64,000 nt of DNA from Acanthopleura granulata (Eukaryota > Mollusca > Polyplacophora > Chitonida > Chitonidae): positions 9,134,946 to 9,198,945 of the forward strand of contig JABBOT010000016.1 of assembly GCA_016165875.1 (NCBI GenBank). Direction: 5' to 3'. A program made the position numbers and the translations under genes. Numbering within the stretch: position 1 is the stretch's first letter; each line of letters opens with the position of its first letter. Shown in pieces: positions 35,941 through 46,700 of this stretch. Below the pieces are notes generated by a model that was not told the origin of the DNA, did no database searches, and saw nothing but the letters and a program-made list of their open reading frames with translations.

Positions 35941-36176
35941 GGGGGTGGTGAGCCATCCCTTATGGCTCTGGCTATTATCTATGAATGTGAACGGGTGTCT
36001 GTCTACAAAAACAATCGTCAATTATTTATGAATGTAAATGGGTGTCGTCTGTCTACATAGTCAATCGCCAATTATCTATGTAGCTGAACACTATATGGCT
36101 TGATGTACAGCAGAAATTGGCTGGAATGGGGGTTGGGGGGCTCCCTGGGAGGAGTCCAATTGCCCTCTCTGCTGCT
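35941..36176 (-). repeat. Right terminal inverted repeat of the viral element
   Basis: Read on the minus strand from AGCAGCAGAGAGGGCAATTG at the outer end, it matches the left repeat block by block. It carries two copies of the unit CATTCATAAATAATTG...GTAGACAGACGACACCC where the left end has about one. The polymerase ATG lies 115 bp further in. Confidence 0.85.
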
Positions 36177-36870
36177 CAGTAAATTCTCTAATAAATTTCA
36201 AACCATCACTATCGAGATAATCAACATCAGGGAGTCTAGGTGAATACTAGAGAAGTTTATCAACTGCCAGATCTGCTCTCAGACGACAGTCTATAAATAA
36301 CTACACTCACTGGGAATCCCCAAGGGTCCATCAACTTTTCCCACTGTATTCGGTGGGGCTGATAGGACAAACCCCACAGGCATTTCATCTACTGCTTGTG
36401 GAACAATCAATCATAAAAGAATCTGACATGGTGAGTAGTAGGTTCCCAACTCCCATCCCGCATAAGTTCAAAGTTTAAATATTATATTTTAAAGCCAGTG
36501 TAATCACTGCCGATTTGGTCGACAGTGAAATGTACAACTGGGAATCCACTGGACCTAGTGACGTATTCCCCACAAAGCATTAATATTATAATTAGCCATG
36601 TGCTCGGTGTACCAATATTTCTATATCATTTACAAACCCTGCACTGTAATTTAACTTACAGTGGGATGGTCACTATCCGCACTACGTTGCCACTGAGCCA
36701 TCTTGCAGTGGTTGTAAAGATGAGGCTTCTAATTTTGCTATGTTTCAGAAAATGACAACATTGAAGTTTCACAGGCTCTGTATTTATACCAAACGGTCAC
36801 AGTTCATGACCTCGCATCCAACCAATCAAAATTATTCCTATGGCAACACTTCCGTTCCACATGATCAGGA
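36177..36870. other. No gene recognised
   Basis: Flank of the viral element. I see no recognisable exon. Minus-strand frames near 36,200-36,300 are short and unassigned. Confidence 0.4.
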
Positions 36871-36875
36871 ACTAG

Positions 36876-37262
36876 CTATGATGGTAGTCCACATTTCAGC
36901 CTGAGTTCTCCTTTATGAAAAAGGAAGTAACAAGATAGAATAAAGCCTTCATAGAGGTATTTCATGTCAAGTTCACATCCACTCACATCACTTGTTACTT
37001 GAACACCAGGTGCACCAGTCACTCTCTCGGACAAAATACAAAAAAAAGCATTGAAGGTGGAAAGAAACACCGTCAACAAGACCTCAAGTTCAAAGACAAC
37101 AGCCACCCATTCTTCATCTCCCCTCAGTTTCTCGATATTGTCTACTAGGCCAGAGACACGGTAGTACAGTGCCTCTACGAGAAGTTCCCTCAAATCGCTC
37201 TCCATAGCAGGGAATGCTGACTTGAAACACACATAATCATTCTTCAAATAGTTGAGGATGTG
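36876..37262 (-). pseudogene. Possible KCTD-type BTB/T1-domain fragment
   Basis: The open minus-strand frame runs from just after a TGA (about 37,263) to 36,876, ~128 codons. Its start resembles the second half of a KCTD/potassium-channel T1 domain: HILNYLKNDYV, then an acidic Leu-rich helix ending ALYYRVSGLVDNIEKL, the position where this family has EAxYYxIxxLVE. The first half of the domain (LNVGG, FIDRDG-type motifs) is not found upstream. The ~70 residues after the T1-like part match nothing I know. It may be a truncated exon, a lineage-specific family member or a pseudogene. It sits between the viral element and a retrotransposon. Confidence 0.4.
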
Positions 37263-37263
37263 T

Positions 37264-37555
37264 AAATGTCATACAGGAGGCACGTCCACACTTTAGTCTA
37301 CAAGTTAAAAAAAAAAACTGTAAGACATGCTCACTATACTTACTCATACCTTATTAAACACTTTGTATTCATCATAACAGAGAGGTAATATCCCTTGTCT
37401 TTGTCTTCTTGTAGTTTCTGTCAAAGCCTGGTCAATTTCATCACTGGATGGTTCTCATTGGAATTGTGACTTTTATACAAATTTCTTTCACTGCCGGAAG
37501 GATTTGCTATATTTTTCAATCGAATAACAGGGTCTTCTTAACTCTCAGTGGTCTT
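37264..37555. other. No gene seen
   Basis: Short non-coding gap between the KCTD-like fragment and the retrotransposon. The Gypsy 3' non-coding part or LTR would be expected here, but I could not identify one. Confidence 0.35.
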
Positions 37556-37952
37556 CTGTGAGTCATGGTTTCGCCTCAGATCAAATGGGAACATTTTCCC
37601 TGACATATGGCTTAAGTCTGTTGTGATGAACAACCAGAGGTTTAGACTTTGCTGTCTCTTACATTCTATAAATTAAGTCACTGAGCTTATCCACAACAAC
37701 AATTACAAATGGTCCTTTCCAAGGACACTACAACTTTGGGCACAAATCTTTTTGTCTTGCTTTGTTCAATAACCAGACACTATCACCAATATTGTCCAAA
37801 TGTTTATGTACATCAACATCGTGGTTTCTCTTCATTTTGTCCTTAGCTAACTGAACATTCTTTCGGGCATGCTCACAAACTCTTTCCAGTCATTCGGATA
37901 GTTCATAACCATAATCTGATTCATGTGTCTGTGCACTTTTCAGAAGACTCAA

Positions 37953-38639
37953 CTACAGATCAAGAGGCAACTTAATCTCTCTGCCCAATATCATAGCACA
38001 AGGAGTTTCCTTGGTAGTTTCAAGGATTGGGGATCTAGAAGCCATCATTAACAAAGGCAGATGTACATCCCAATCCCTCTGAGTGTTGCCAACAAATGCT
38101 AACAACATATTTTCTAAGGTAAGATTCATTCTCTCCACCATACCATCACTCTGAGAGTGATATGATGTCATCCTAGTTTCCTTACCACCTAACAAGGCGC
38201 ATAATTCACTCAACACGTGTGACTGAAAGTTCGAACCTTGGCCCAAATGAATTTCATTTGGAACTCCAAACTAAGAAATAAATCTCTCCACCAAATTATC
38301 TGCTATAGTGGTAGCTTCCTGATTCCAAACACGTAAAGCCTCAACCCACGTAGTAAAATTATTACCAGTGACAAGTATAAATCTATTCCTATTATCTGTC
38401 ATTGGCAAAGGTCCCATTGTGATACGCTCCACAGGTCTCCCGACATTGTACTGCTTCATAGGTGCCCTGAACTTCTGTCCAGGTCTATCCTTTGAAGCAC
38501 AAATATCACAAATCTTACACCAGTGTTCGGCATTATGTCTCAAACCGATCCAATAAAATCCATCTCGGATTCTTCCCAGAGTTCTCTTCAGGCCTGAGGT
38601 AGGTGCATTATGCAGCTCATGCATCACATTCTCCCTCAA
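37953..38639 (-). pseudogene. Gypsy integrase, catalytically dead
   Basis: The zinc-binding half (from 38,639) has CKICDIC for the Cys pair, but the usual second His of the HHCC finger is Leu (LHNAPTSGL). In the core, the first catalytic Asp position reads N (FILVTGNNFTTW). The second reads G (GQGSNFQS, where family members have DQGSNF). Only the Glu of SDGMVERMNLTLENML is kept. A stop and frame change lie at 38,247-38,271. In the life cycle this enzyme inserts the cDNA into the host chromosome; this copy could not. Confidence 0.8.
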
Positions 38640-39339
38640 AGTATTGGGAAGTAAAACGTGTCATTTGGCAAGATCACCACAAACTCCTATTTCGTATCAA
38701 AGCATCCCATATACACCAATGCTGTTTTACAGTAACATCAATTCTACTTATTTCTGTCCATGTTGGATTAACACCTTTCGTTTTACATTTCAGAATGTAT
38801 CCTATCTGTGGATCAGACATCTTTAACTCCTGCATTCTGCTAAGAGTAATAACAGTGTCGACAGACTCAGATTCCTTAAGATTACCAGAATTCACAACTG
38901 AGCAAGAGACCATAGGCACTATTACCAGTTTACTAGTCAGAGGACAGCACAACTTTCTGTGTAAATTTCACACAGTTCTTTCTTTCCTTAGAATTGAATG
39001 AGAAAACATTGACAGGTACTGCTTCCACACCACCCGAAGTACACAGTACATCGTTCTGTTCAAGTTTCTCATTACCACATTTCTTATTATGCATGGTAGA
39101 AAGTGTCTTGACAGGTGCTGCTTGACAGGTCCGTCTGCCAAAGAAAAGAGTACATCATTCTGTTCAAGTTTGTCGCTGCTACTTTCTCCTTTGTTGCTCG
39201 TTGGGAGCATCTTGACAGGTACTGCTTCGGGCCCAGCCTGCCAAAGAAGACAGCACAATCTTATGTTCAGGTCTCTCACAATGATTACAATTCTCAGAAT
39301 AACAACATCTTCTAGACAATGCATCAGCATTAGAATGTC

Positions 39340-40060
39340 ACCTTCCATGTTGATGTTCAGTAATATGATCATAGGTACCTAGTGGTTCAATCCATCTAGC
39401 AACTTGGCCCTCAGGATTCTTAAAATTCATCTGCCATCTCAATGAACCATGGTCTGTGCCAATTTTGAATTGTCTTCCACACAAATAGTGATGGAACTAC
39501 TTGACAGTTAAAACAACAGCTAACAACTCTCTCCGAGTCACACAACATTTATGCTCTGTCTTACTCAGAGCTTTACAGTAATATGCTATGACTTTCTCAA
39601 CTCTACCATGAACCTGAGAAAGAACATCACCAATAGCAAAATTCCTAGCATCAGTGTCCAGAATAAATTCCCCTTCTGGTAAAGGGTAGAGGCACTAATA
39701 AAACTCCTTTCTAATTCCAGAAAAGCGAAATTACATTCTTCAGTCCACACAAACTTAGAATCATGTCCTGTTAGTTTGTGTAAAGGTTATATTTGCAAAC
39801 CCTTTAACATACTTCCTGTAATAGGAACACTCGCCATGATATGGCTGAGATATTGCCAATGTGGCGTTAAGCCAAAATCATTCATTCATTTTGTATAGGA
39901 ACACAGGTCAAGAAAGCTCCGGACATTTTCAACATTATATGGAACTGGCCAACTCTAAAAAGCCTTCACATTTTGAGGGTCAGTAGTTATCCCATGCTTT
40001 ACCTATGTTGGTTGTATGCTCCTCCAAATGAGTACGACCAATGTCACCATCCCCATTTGA
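39340..40060 (-). pseudogene. Gypsy RNase H with internally deleted reverse transcriptase
   Basis: RNase H is recognisable by ILDTDARNFAIGDVLSQ (39,629-39,664 for the first 12 residues), CVTRRELLAVVLTVK and FKIGTDHGSLRW. The tether GITTDPQNVKAF...SFLDLCSYT is present at about 39,905-40,000. Upstream, the RT N-terminal words DIGRTHLEEHT (about 40,030-40,065) run almost directly into the tether. The finger/palm region with the Y-x-D-D box is therefore missing, about 450-500 bp short of the family's usual length. A SINE tail is inserted at 39,838-39,895. Confidence 0.7.
39838..39895 (+). repeat. SINE/LINE 3' tail inserted in the Gypsy remnant
   Basis: GATATGGCTGAGATATTGCC, then GTGGCGTTAAGCC and a CATTCATTCATT tail. 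It resembles the 3' ends of a molluscan SINE/LINE family. It interrupts the RT-RNase H coding region, so it landed after the retrotransposon. Confidence 0.5.
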
Positions 40061-40194
40061 AAATAAATACGTAAGCAAAGAACAAAGTTTATATCTCTGT
40101 AAACTGTCTAGGTTCACTGAACTTCTATCAATTAAATCAGCTCAATATCCTGACACTGTTCTCTCAGAATCACCTGACTTAACAATTTGACAGT

Positions 40195-40713
40195 TCACTG
40201 CGTTACACATTTCATAACTTGCTTTCCGCACAACTTTAATGTCATGGTCGAAAACTGATACAATTGTGTTTCTGTACACAGTAATAGCTCTCTCTGTAGA
40301 TTCAGAACACGAACTGATAGACTTCCTCTACTTGGATCCACCAATGTTCTTGCAACACACAATTCATGTTTAGTAACAAAATGTTCAACAGGTTCAATTA
40401 CTCCCATAACACCATAGGGAGTTTCAATTGCCTTCCCCATAATTCCAACTTCACTTCCATGGGGAATAACACACTTTTCCACAACGTTAATTCCACAACA
40501 GGTAGGTTGAATATCATCGTTGATATGACCATAACAAGGTTTCTCATCATTTCCAATCGCCAAAGAGAAAGTACTCAGTTTCACATCACATGAGTTAATA
40601 GTGAGAAAATTCGTGCCCGGCCCGGGCATCTTATGTTTGAGGTCGAAAAGAAAAGCACATAAGGATTTAAGAGAATGGCATACCGGGTACATTATTGTTG
40701 TCGAATTCATCAA
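40195..40713 (-). pseudogene. Gypsy protease-RT linker region
   Basis: The open frame of 172 codons contains VMGVIEPVEHF, ELCVARTLVDPSRG and LSVRVLNLQRE, the connector that precedes RT in many Gypsy polyproteins. The protease DTGA motif is not found upstream. The frame ends at a stop just before the RT start. Confidence 0.6.
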
Positions 40714-42355
40714 ATGAACTTCTCATTCAATGATTTTGTTGTTTTTTACAATATTCTTCTTTTTAGGTATCCATTAGAATTGCATAATTGTTAGATCTGT
40801 TTTTTTTCCACAAAGGAAACAACAACAAAAGCGAAAACAGCCATTCAAAATTAAGTACATTTACATGTAAACAAAAGTACATATGTACCGGCACATTGAA
40901 ACATTTATCTGAAAATTCCTTTATTCACTTTTTAAGTAAGTTCGTTTACTGAGTTACTGGGTTACACTGAAGCTGAAAATTGCTTAACTCACATTTTAAG
41001 TTCATTTACTGGGTTACTGCCAAATGGACTGTTTTGACCATATGGTGAGCTTTATGGAACATACTGATAATGTACATTTGTCAATGACAGCTCAGCAACT
41101 TTTTAAGCCTTAAAACAGGATTTATACATTGGATTCTGATTGGATGATGTGGGAGACAAATCCAGTCTATTTATTTGAACTTAATTTCAAAAATGCTAAA
41201 GCTCAGTTTTTTTCTGCTTGCCAAAGGCATGCAAAAAAGGCAAAATCTAAATTTTTAAAGCTTTTCATACTATAATGGACATAAAGCTCAATATTTATGC
41301 TTTCTGATTTTGATGTTCAAGAATTCAAACAACTTGTTGATATCACTTGCTTCCAACTTCAAACATAACATGTAGGCCTAATCAATTCCACTATAGCACT
41401 GTGCAATATTGGATATTATGGAACAACTTTGCACGGCTTAATATTGAAACTTACTTGTCGTTACTTATGGTATTAAGCTGAGAGTTCTACAATGGCAATT
41501 TGCTAGAAGAAAGCCTGTGAGTAGCATGCACATTGATAAAGACTGATTAGGATATACAGTTGTAAACTTGATCCCTTAGATAGAAACAGTTTCCTAGAAA
41601 TTTTAACAGGGCTTGTATAGGGAAATGTGAATGAAATTCCAGAAGATTCCCATGGCCAGATTGAAAGGAAAAGTCTTAAGTTTTCTAAAAAATAACTAAA
41701 GCCTACCACATACTTTAATCTTACAGGTTTTCTTCATCTAAAAACACCTGTGCAAGTCAATGCTGCAAGGTTTAATCCAGTCAACCTTATCTCCACTGAG
41801 AACAATTCTACATTGTTTAAATGTCAAATTACTCAGAATGGGGTACAAACAGGTGTGTAAACTTTTTGTCTATTCCTTTTCAAGCCGCAAAAATGGTACT
41901 TTTATCTGTCATCAGAAATGCCAGGAGACTTACCGCCATTGATCTCCGAGTCAAGAGGACAATGTAGGCATTACATTCTCCTAGCAGAGATTAAAGCCTG
42001 GCAATGCAGGGAGATAACTTGAAACAGGTACAATTATAATACAGACTTACAGAGACTGCATTTTCAACACGGTTCCTCCCGTTCGGTAATCGGGCCTACG
42101 GAGCGAAGAGCCTTTTATTGAATTCATACACACTGATACACCTTGAAAATTTTGATTTTTGTAGAATGTCATCACCTGTGTCAATATTTTTTGCTATATG
42201 AAGAAATTATCTGAAGTGATGTTAAAACTTCAGGGTTGATATATTTGGTCATTCCCTCGCTTTCCAGAGCTCAAATTGAAAATGCTGACCTAAAATTGAG
42301 CTAAATTACGTCAACACAAAGATGACTGTAGTATGATGCAAATATTGCCATAGCA
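40714..42355. other. No gene seen
   Basis: AT-rich, no exon recognised. A short duplication (TTCAYTTTTTAAGT...GTTTACTGRGTTACTG) lies near 40,930-41,020. Confidence 0.4.
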
Positions 42356-42357
42356 GC

Positions 42358-42962
42358 AAGTTGCCATTTCAATCCGTCTTTTATATGCTGGACAGACGGG
42401 ATTTCCCAGCCAAAGAGGGAAGCAATGCTAGTGCTTACACACTTTCACGCCAAGTCAGAGAAGTCCTTTCTGAATGTTTGCAGGCTAAAACAGGGGTCAA
42501 CTGTGTCTCTTACCGCTCAGCTCGACTGCAAACACATCATCCCACATATATTCCACTCAGTAATGGCTTGCCAGCCCAAAGTTCGCGAAAGGATCAAGTA
42601 TTTTACAACTAATCGGCCATGATGTGCTTCTTTGGGGTTTAATGTGCATGTGTCGTCATAGGAACCAGAACTCTTCAACACCCATAACTGTGGTTGACGC
42701 AAGATGGCCGCCTCTTAAGTGATGACAGTTTTGCGAACTTTGGGCTGGCGAGCCATTACTGAGTGAAATATACATGGGATGTTGCTTTTCTGGGTGAGCT
42801 GAGAGGTAAGAGACAGCTGACATCTGTTTTGGGCTGCAAATGTCCTTCTGAAAGGACTTACCTGATTTGACGTGAAAGCACATAGGCTCTAGCATTGCTT
42901 TCCTCTGTGGATATGAAATCCCATTAGTCCAGTATATCAAAGATGGACTGAAATGGCAACCT
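42358..42962. mobile_element. Fold-back inverted-repeat element, ~600 bp
   Basis: The left arm (42,358-42,598) and right arm (42,720-42,962) are inverted copies, roughly 80-85% alike by eye, around a ~120-bp spacer. Matching blocks are GTTGCCATTTCARTCC, AGCAATGCTAGWGC, CACTTTCACG/GCTTTCACGTCAA, CACTCAGTAATGGC and CCAGCCCAAAGTTCGC. No transposase is present. It looks like a MITE or snap-back element, and would fold into a long hairpin if single-stranded. Confidence 0.8.
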
Positions 42963-42964
42963 AG

Positions 42965-43430
42965 GGCTGATATTGACAACTTTAGAAAAAAAGTTAAGCC
43001 TGCCTATCGATGCTGAGACACGTCTGAGCAGTGGGGAAAAAACTGTTATGGGCGGAGTGTTCAGAATTCAGAAGTTCTCAGAACCTTGCGTCAAAAGTGA
43101 CTGCCACAACTGTGTCCGACTACAACGAAACGATGTGACAGAAAAGTAGGCCTACACATTTTAATCATACTGGGTAAATCACCTCAAATTTGGTCCAATG
43201 TAAAGTTCATCATACTAAGGAGCTCAAAATATGAAACATTTTGACCCCTGAGCTTGCAGGACTATCACCTCCTGTTTATAAAATCGTTTGTCGTCTATAG
43301 AGCACAGTACAACAACACCACAAGCGCTACACGTGCCAACAGTTGTTTTGACATTTTTTTTTTTACATGACAGATTGCGAATTTTCTTTACGCCTCACCT
43401 TTTTTCTGTTATTCTCAATGGGGAAAAGGT
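42965..43430. other. No gene seen
   Basis: Gap between the fold-back element and the GORASP2 promoter. No exon or repeat recognised apart from a T run at 43,355-43,362. Confidence 0.4.
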
Positions 43431-43656
43431 GTCACGAGAACCAGCGCGGCTGTGTTCTGTAAGGCACATTTTCGTCCATAACCCTTGCGCTACCTCTTTC
43501 GCGCACATTTTTCCAACACCGTTGCAGACGACCGGAAGTTATGGGGCTCGATATACTCCAGAATGCAACGCGCTGCCACGTAAACGGCCATATTGAATTC
43601 TGCTTGGACGTGTTTGCGTTGGAGTTGGAAAACAAATCGCGGCTGTTACTGGCACG
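43430..43656 (+). promoter_or_regulatory. Probable GORASP2 promoter and 5' UTR
   Basis: A CpG-richer patch immediately upstream of the start codon. It holds an ETS-type site CCGGAAGT at 43,532-43,539 and a YY1-type site GGCCATATT at 43,587-43,595, both common in TATA-less housekeeping promoters. I see no TATA box. The transcription start is not fixed by the sequence. Confidence 0.5.
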
Positions 43657-43719
43657 ATGGGAGGGTCACAGAGCGTTGAGGTACCTGGCGGGGGGACCGA
43701 AGGCTATCATGTCCTCAGA
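43657..43719 (+). CDS. GORASP2: GORASP2 exon 1 (residues 1-21)
   Basis: ATG in the context GGCACGATGG; ends CTCAGA before donor GTAAGT, phase 0. Encodes the myristoylated N-terminus. Confidence 0.95.
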
Positions 43720-46700
43720 GTAAGTGCCAGGGCACCTGATGTGATGGCTTCAATAAGCAAATCTACTTCGGATGACTGGTGCGGTCGTGGCACCCTTATG
43801 GGTTATTACTCCATACAACAACAACAACAACACTTTTCTGTTTACTCGGTTCGATGACCGTCGGCTTCCCAGCAACCTGTGAATGTTGGTGTTTGACATA
43901 GGTCATCAGATACCATTACTGATGTCTAGTTCTTATTGCCTGACAGAAGTTTCGGTAGACACCGCAGCAGCATTTTAGTTAGAAACCAATAGACCTATAG
44001 CTTTTGTAAATCTCGGAAATGACACCTTATGTTTTGGCCGAACAAATTGGACATTGTCAACTTACCATGCAATGTGTAACAGAGGTCGATTTCAAAACCC
44101 TGGATATTTTCCTATTCACACTCACATGTAACCTCTGTAACGTTTCATACCTAACATTTTCTCAATCTGTAACCAAGAGGATCACACTTGGATTGTTTAA
44201 ACACACTCAGCTTCATTGTTTCCCATCCGACTATTTTGGAAAACTGTTATCAGCTCTGGAGCAGTTTTCATCATTTAAATGATAATTTCACCTGTTGTCA
44301 CAATTTCTGACCAGAAAATGAAATAATGAGTTCCAGTGCCAGGGGTAAAGTGGCATACGAGTGATGCCAAGGAACAAGGAATTAAGGGTGATAGGTGTTA
44401 GGCACAAATTGGCCATTTCTCAACCACTAACCTGGCAGAATTCCCTTTTCAAATCCTTGCTGAATATTCTCCTTACAGGAACTGTTAGCCATACGGCTGG
44501 CTCCTCATGACAGATAACATTTATTCATTTATTTGATTGATGTTTTATGCCATACTCAAGAATATTTCACTTATATGACAATAGGCAGCATTATGGTGGG
44601 GAAGAAAACATGGCCATCCACAGATTGCTGATGGATCTTCCTTTGACAGATACTAATTGTGCATTGTGTGGGACAGAGGATGTGGAGAATAATCCGCTCT
44701 CTCTGTGCACGCAAGCAAAACTTCTGAAAAGCAAATTGGGTTGTCTGCTTAGAATTGTGTTGGATTTAGGAATTGCTGCATGGAGCATAACAGAAGCTGA
44801 TTGCTGCCCAACAGAAGTTCGACCTCTTTGGCTAGAAGACACAGAAGCTCCCTGGTGTTTCCTGCAGGTCTGCTAGTTTATCATCATATCATAGCTTATC
44901 TGTTTATGATGTTTCAACCTTGAAACTGTTGAAGAATAACAATAATGTAATCAAGTACATGTGTATATATATATGTGACTTGGTAGATTCTGTTCCGTGT
45001 ATAACAGGTTCAGGAGAGATCCCCTGGCCATGTGGCAGGACTGGAGGCTTTCTTTGACTTCATTGTGGCTATAGGAAACAACAGATTGGTGAGTCTGGCT
45101 TGCAGTTTTCTTTGGTGTAACGTGTAAAAGACTACAGTACACATGTAACAAGTAATATCACAGCAGTGACAACAATTCACGTGATAGTTTGGATAGTTGT
45201 GGTGTGAGAATTTCCACAAGTGATTCAGCTGTAAGAGGAAAATGTTTTGTGCAGTTTGTACAGTACACGGTAGCAATACAGGTGGTGCACATTGTGGGAT
45301 GGGATATCAGGAATTGTCAGCTCTCGACAAATGATGCTGAACTAAATCTCCGCACTCACCATATTGAGAGCTGACAGTTCCTGATATCTCATGCAGTGGC
45401 ATATATTTCATGCTTTATTATACTGAGAAAACAGATTTGTAATAAAAAAAGGAAAGCAGTTGATACTTTAAATCACTGATCATGTACGTCATACACCTTT
45501 GCCGAAATGTTCAGTTTACAAATAAGCTGAGGAAAAGGAGTAGACAAGGGGAGATGACTGTAATGGAATACGTGCATAAGAACGTTGGGTTGTGATGGGG
45601 GGGGGGGGGGGGTGGCTGCAGGTAAACAGTTGAATCTAGGCTACTGCAATCCTTATCATCTTACCTGTCTTAAAAGACTCAAAAGGTTCTTGTGACTTAT
45701 AGTTCTTCATCATTATAAACCAAATTTTGAACTCTTTTGTTCTAGAACCAGGATAATGACAGTTTGAAGGAGCAGCTTAAATCGAATATGGAGAAACCTG
45801 TGAAGATGACTGTGTACAGCAGCAAGACTCAGGGTGTGAGAGAAGTGACCATCACCCCCAGCCAGACCTGGGGAGGTCAAGGTCTCCTGGGGGTCAGCAT
45901 CAGGTGAGGGGTCAAAGCCATTCATTGGCCACTGGCTAGGATACCGTATTCTGGGACGATTTACGACCGAGGACCGACACAGTAAAGGCCATGTGACTCA
46001 CCGCCAGGCGGTGAGTTTGAGCGCAGCAGGCTTGTGGCAGACAGTTCCGAGAGTCTCCGCCAGTGACAGAGGGCTCCTTCAGTCAAAGAGACGACACAAT
46101 TAAGCCAACAGAATTCCACGCTAGAGACTAATTTAGCTGTATTCTGTATTATTTTTCACAAATGACTTGCAGCCTTTGGAAATACTTGCGGGATTACTGT
46201 TATAATGTGATCATGTTGTTGTTTCAAACAACCCGACTCAGAAAGGCACATTGACATTGTTAATCGTGTGCTTAAAGCATCTGCTGTCTTGCAATTTCGC
46301 ATGTACAGATAGTCCATGTAGATAGACTCGGGGTGTTAGTGTAAAATTCTGACATTTATCGCTACCTCAAGTCCATCATCCGTACAGGAAAAAATCATGC
46401 AGATCTCCGAACTCGAAGGTGCACTTTAACTCACTTTTTTGCCCATTTGTATATCATTTTCCTATTGAATCTCGAATTCGATTGTCTTAATTTACTACCT
46501 TTACTGATAAAACTGATTAATAGGAAGCTTTGTGATGAGCGGTGAGAACTTCAGATGGCTGACCATTGGCAGCCAGTTTAAAAAGTCTTGTAACCTACTC
46601 TTGGCCTTGAAAGGGCATTCTAGTATCGAAAACATCTTGAAAGCTATGATGTTTTTATTGCCGTTTGTACTATCTCCTATCTACTTTCTCCTGAATATAT

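Larger units (their letters stand above)
25483..36176. mobile_element. Decayed integrated dsDNA virus-like element (Polinton/adintovirus/PLV type), ~10.7 kb
   Basis: The element is defined by matching inverted ends and by viral hallmark genes between them: a major-capsid-like gene (+), an A32/FtsK-type packaging ATPase (+), a family-B DNA polymerase with a downstream SF1 helicase (-), and several small genes with hydrophobic or coiled-coil segments. This gene set is known from Polintons/Mavericks, adintoviruses and Polinton-like viruses. I could not find a retroviral-type integrase, a tyrosine recombinase or an adenain-like protease, so the exact group is open. Almost every gene carries frameshifts and stops, which indicates an old, inactive copy. 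Target-site duplications could not be resolved. End coordinates are good to about 15 bp. Confidence 0.8.
37556..40713 (-). mobile_element. Ty3/Gypsy LTR retrotransposon remnant
   Basis: Minus-strand order is protease-RT linker (40,713-40,195), RT start (about 40,050), RT-RNase H tether (about 39,960), RNase H (39,800-39,400), HSNADALSR junction (39,311-39,337), integrase zinc finger (38,639-38,420), integrase core (38,400-37,953) and a GPF-type C-terminal module (about 37,730, GPFVIVVVDKL). This is the Ty3/Gypsy pol order. Gag, the protease active site and LTRs are not seen. Stops and frameshifts are frequent. Confidence 0.85.

Noticed and set aside
38603..39001. 132-codon plus-strand open frame
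   Set aside because: Antisense to the Gypsy RNase H-integrase region.
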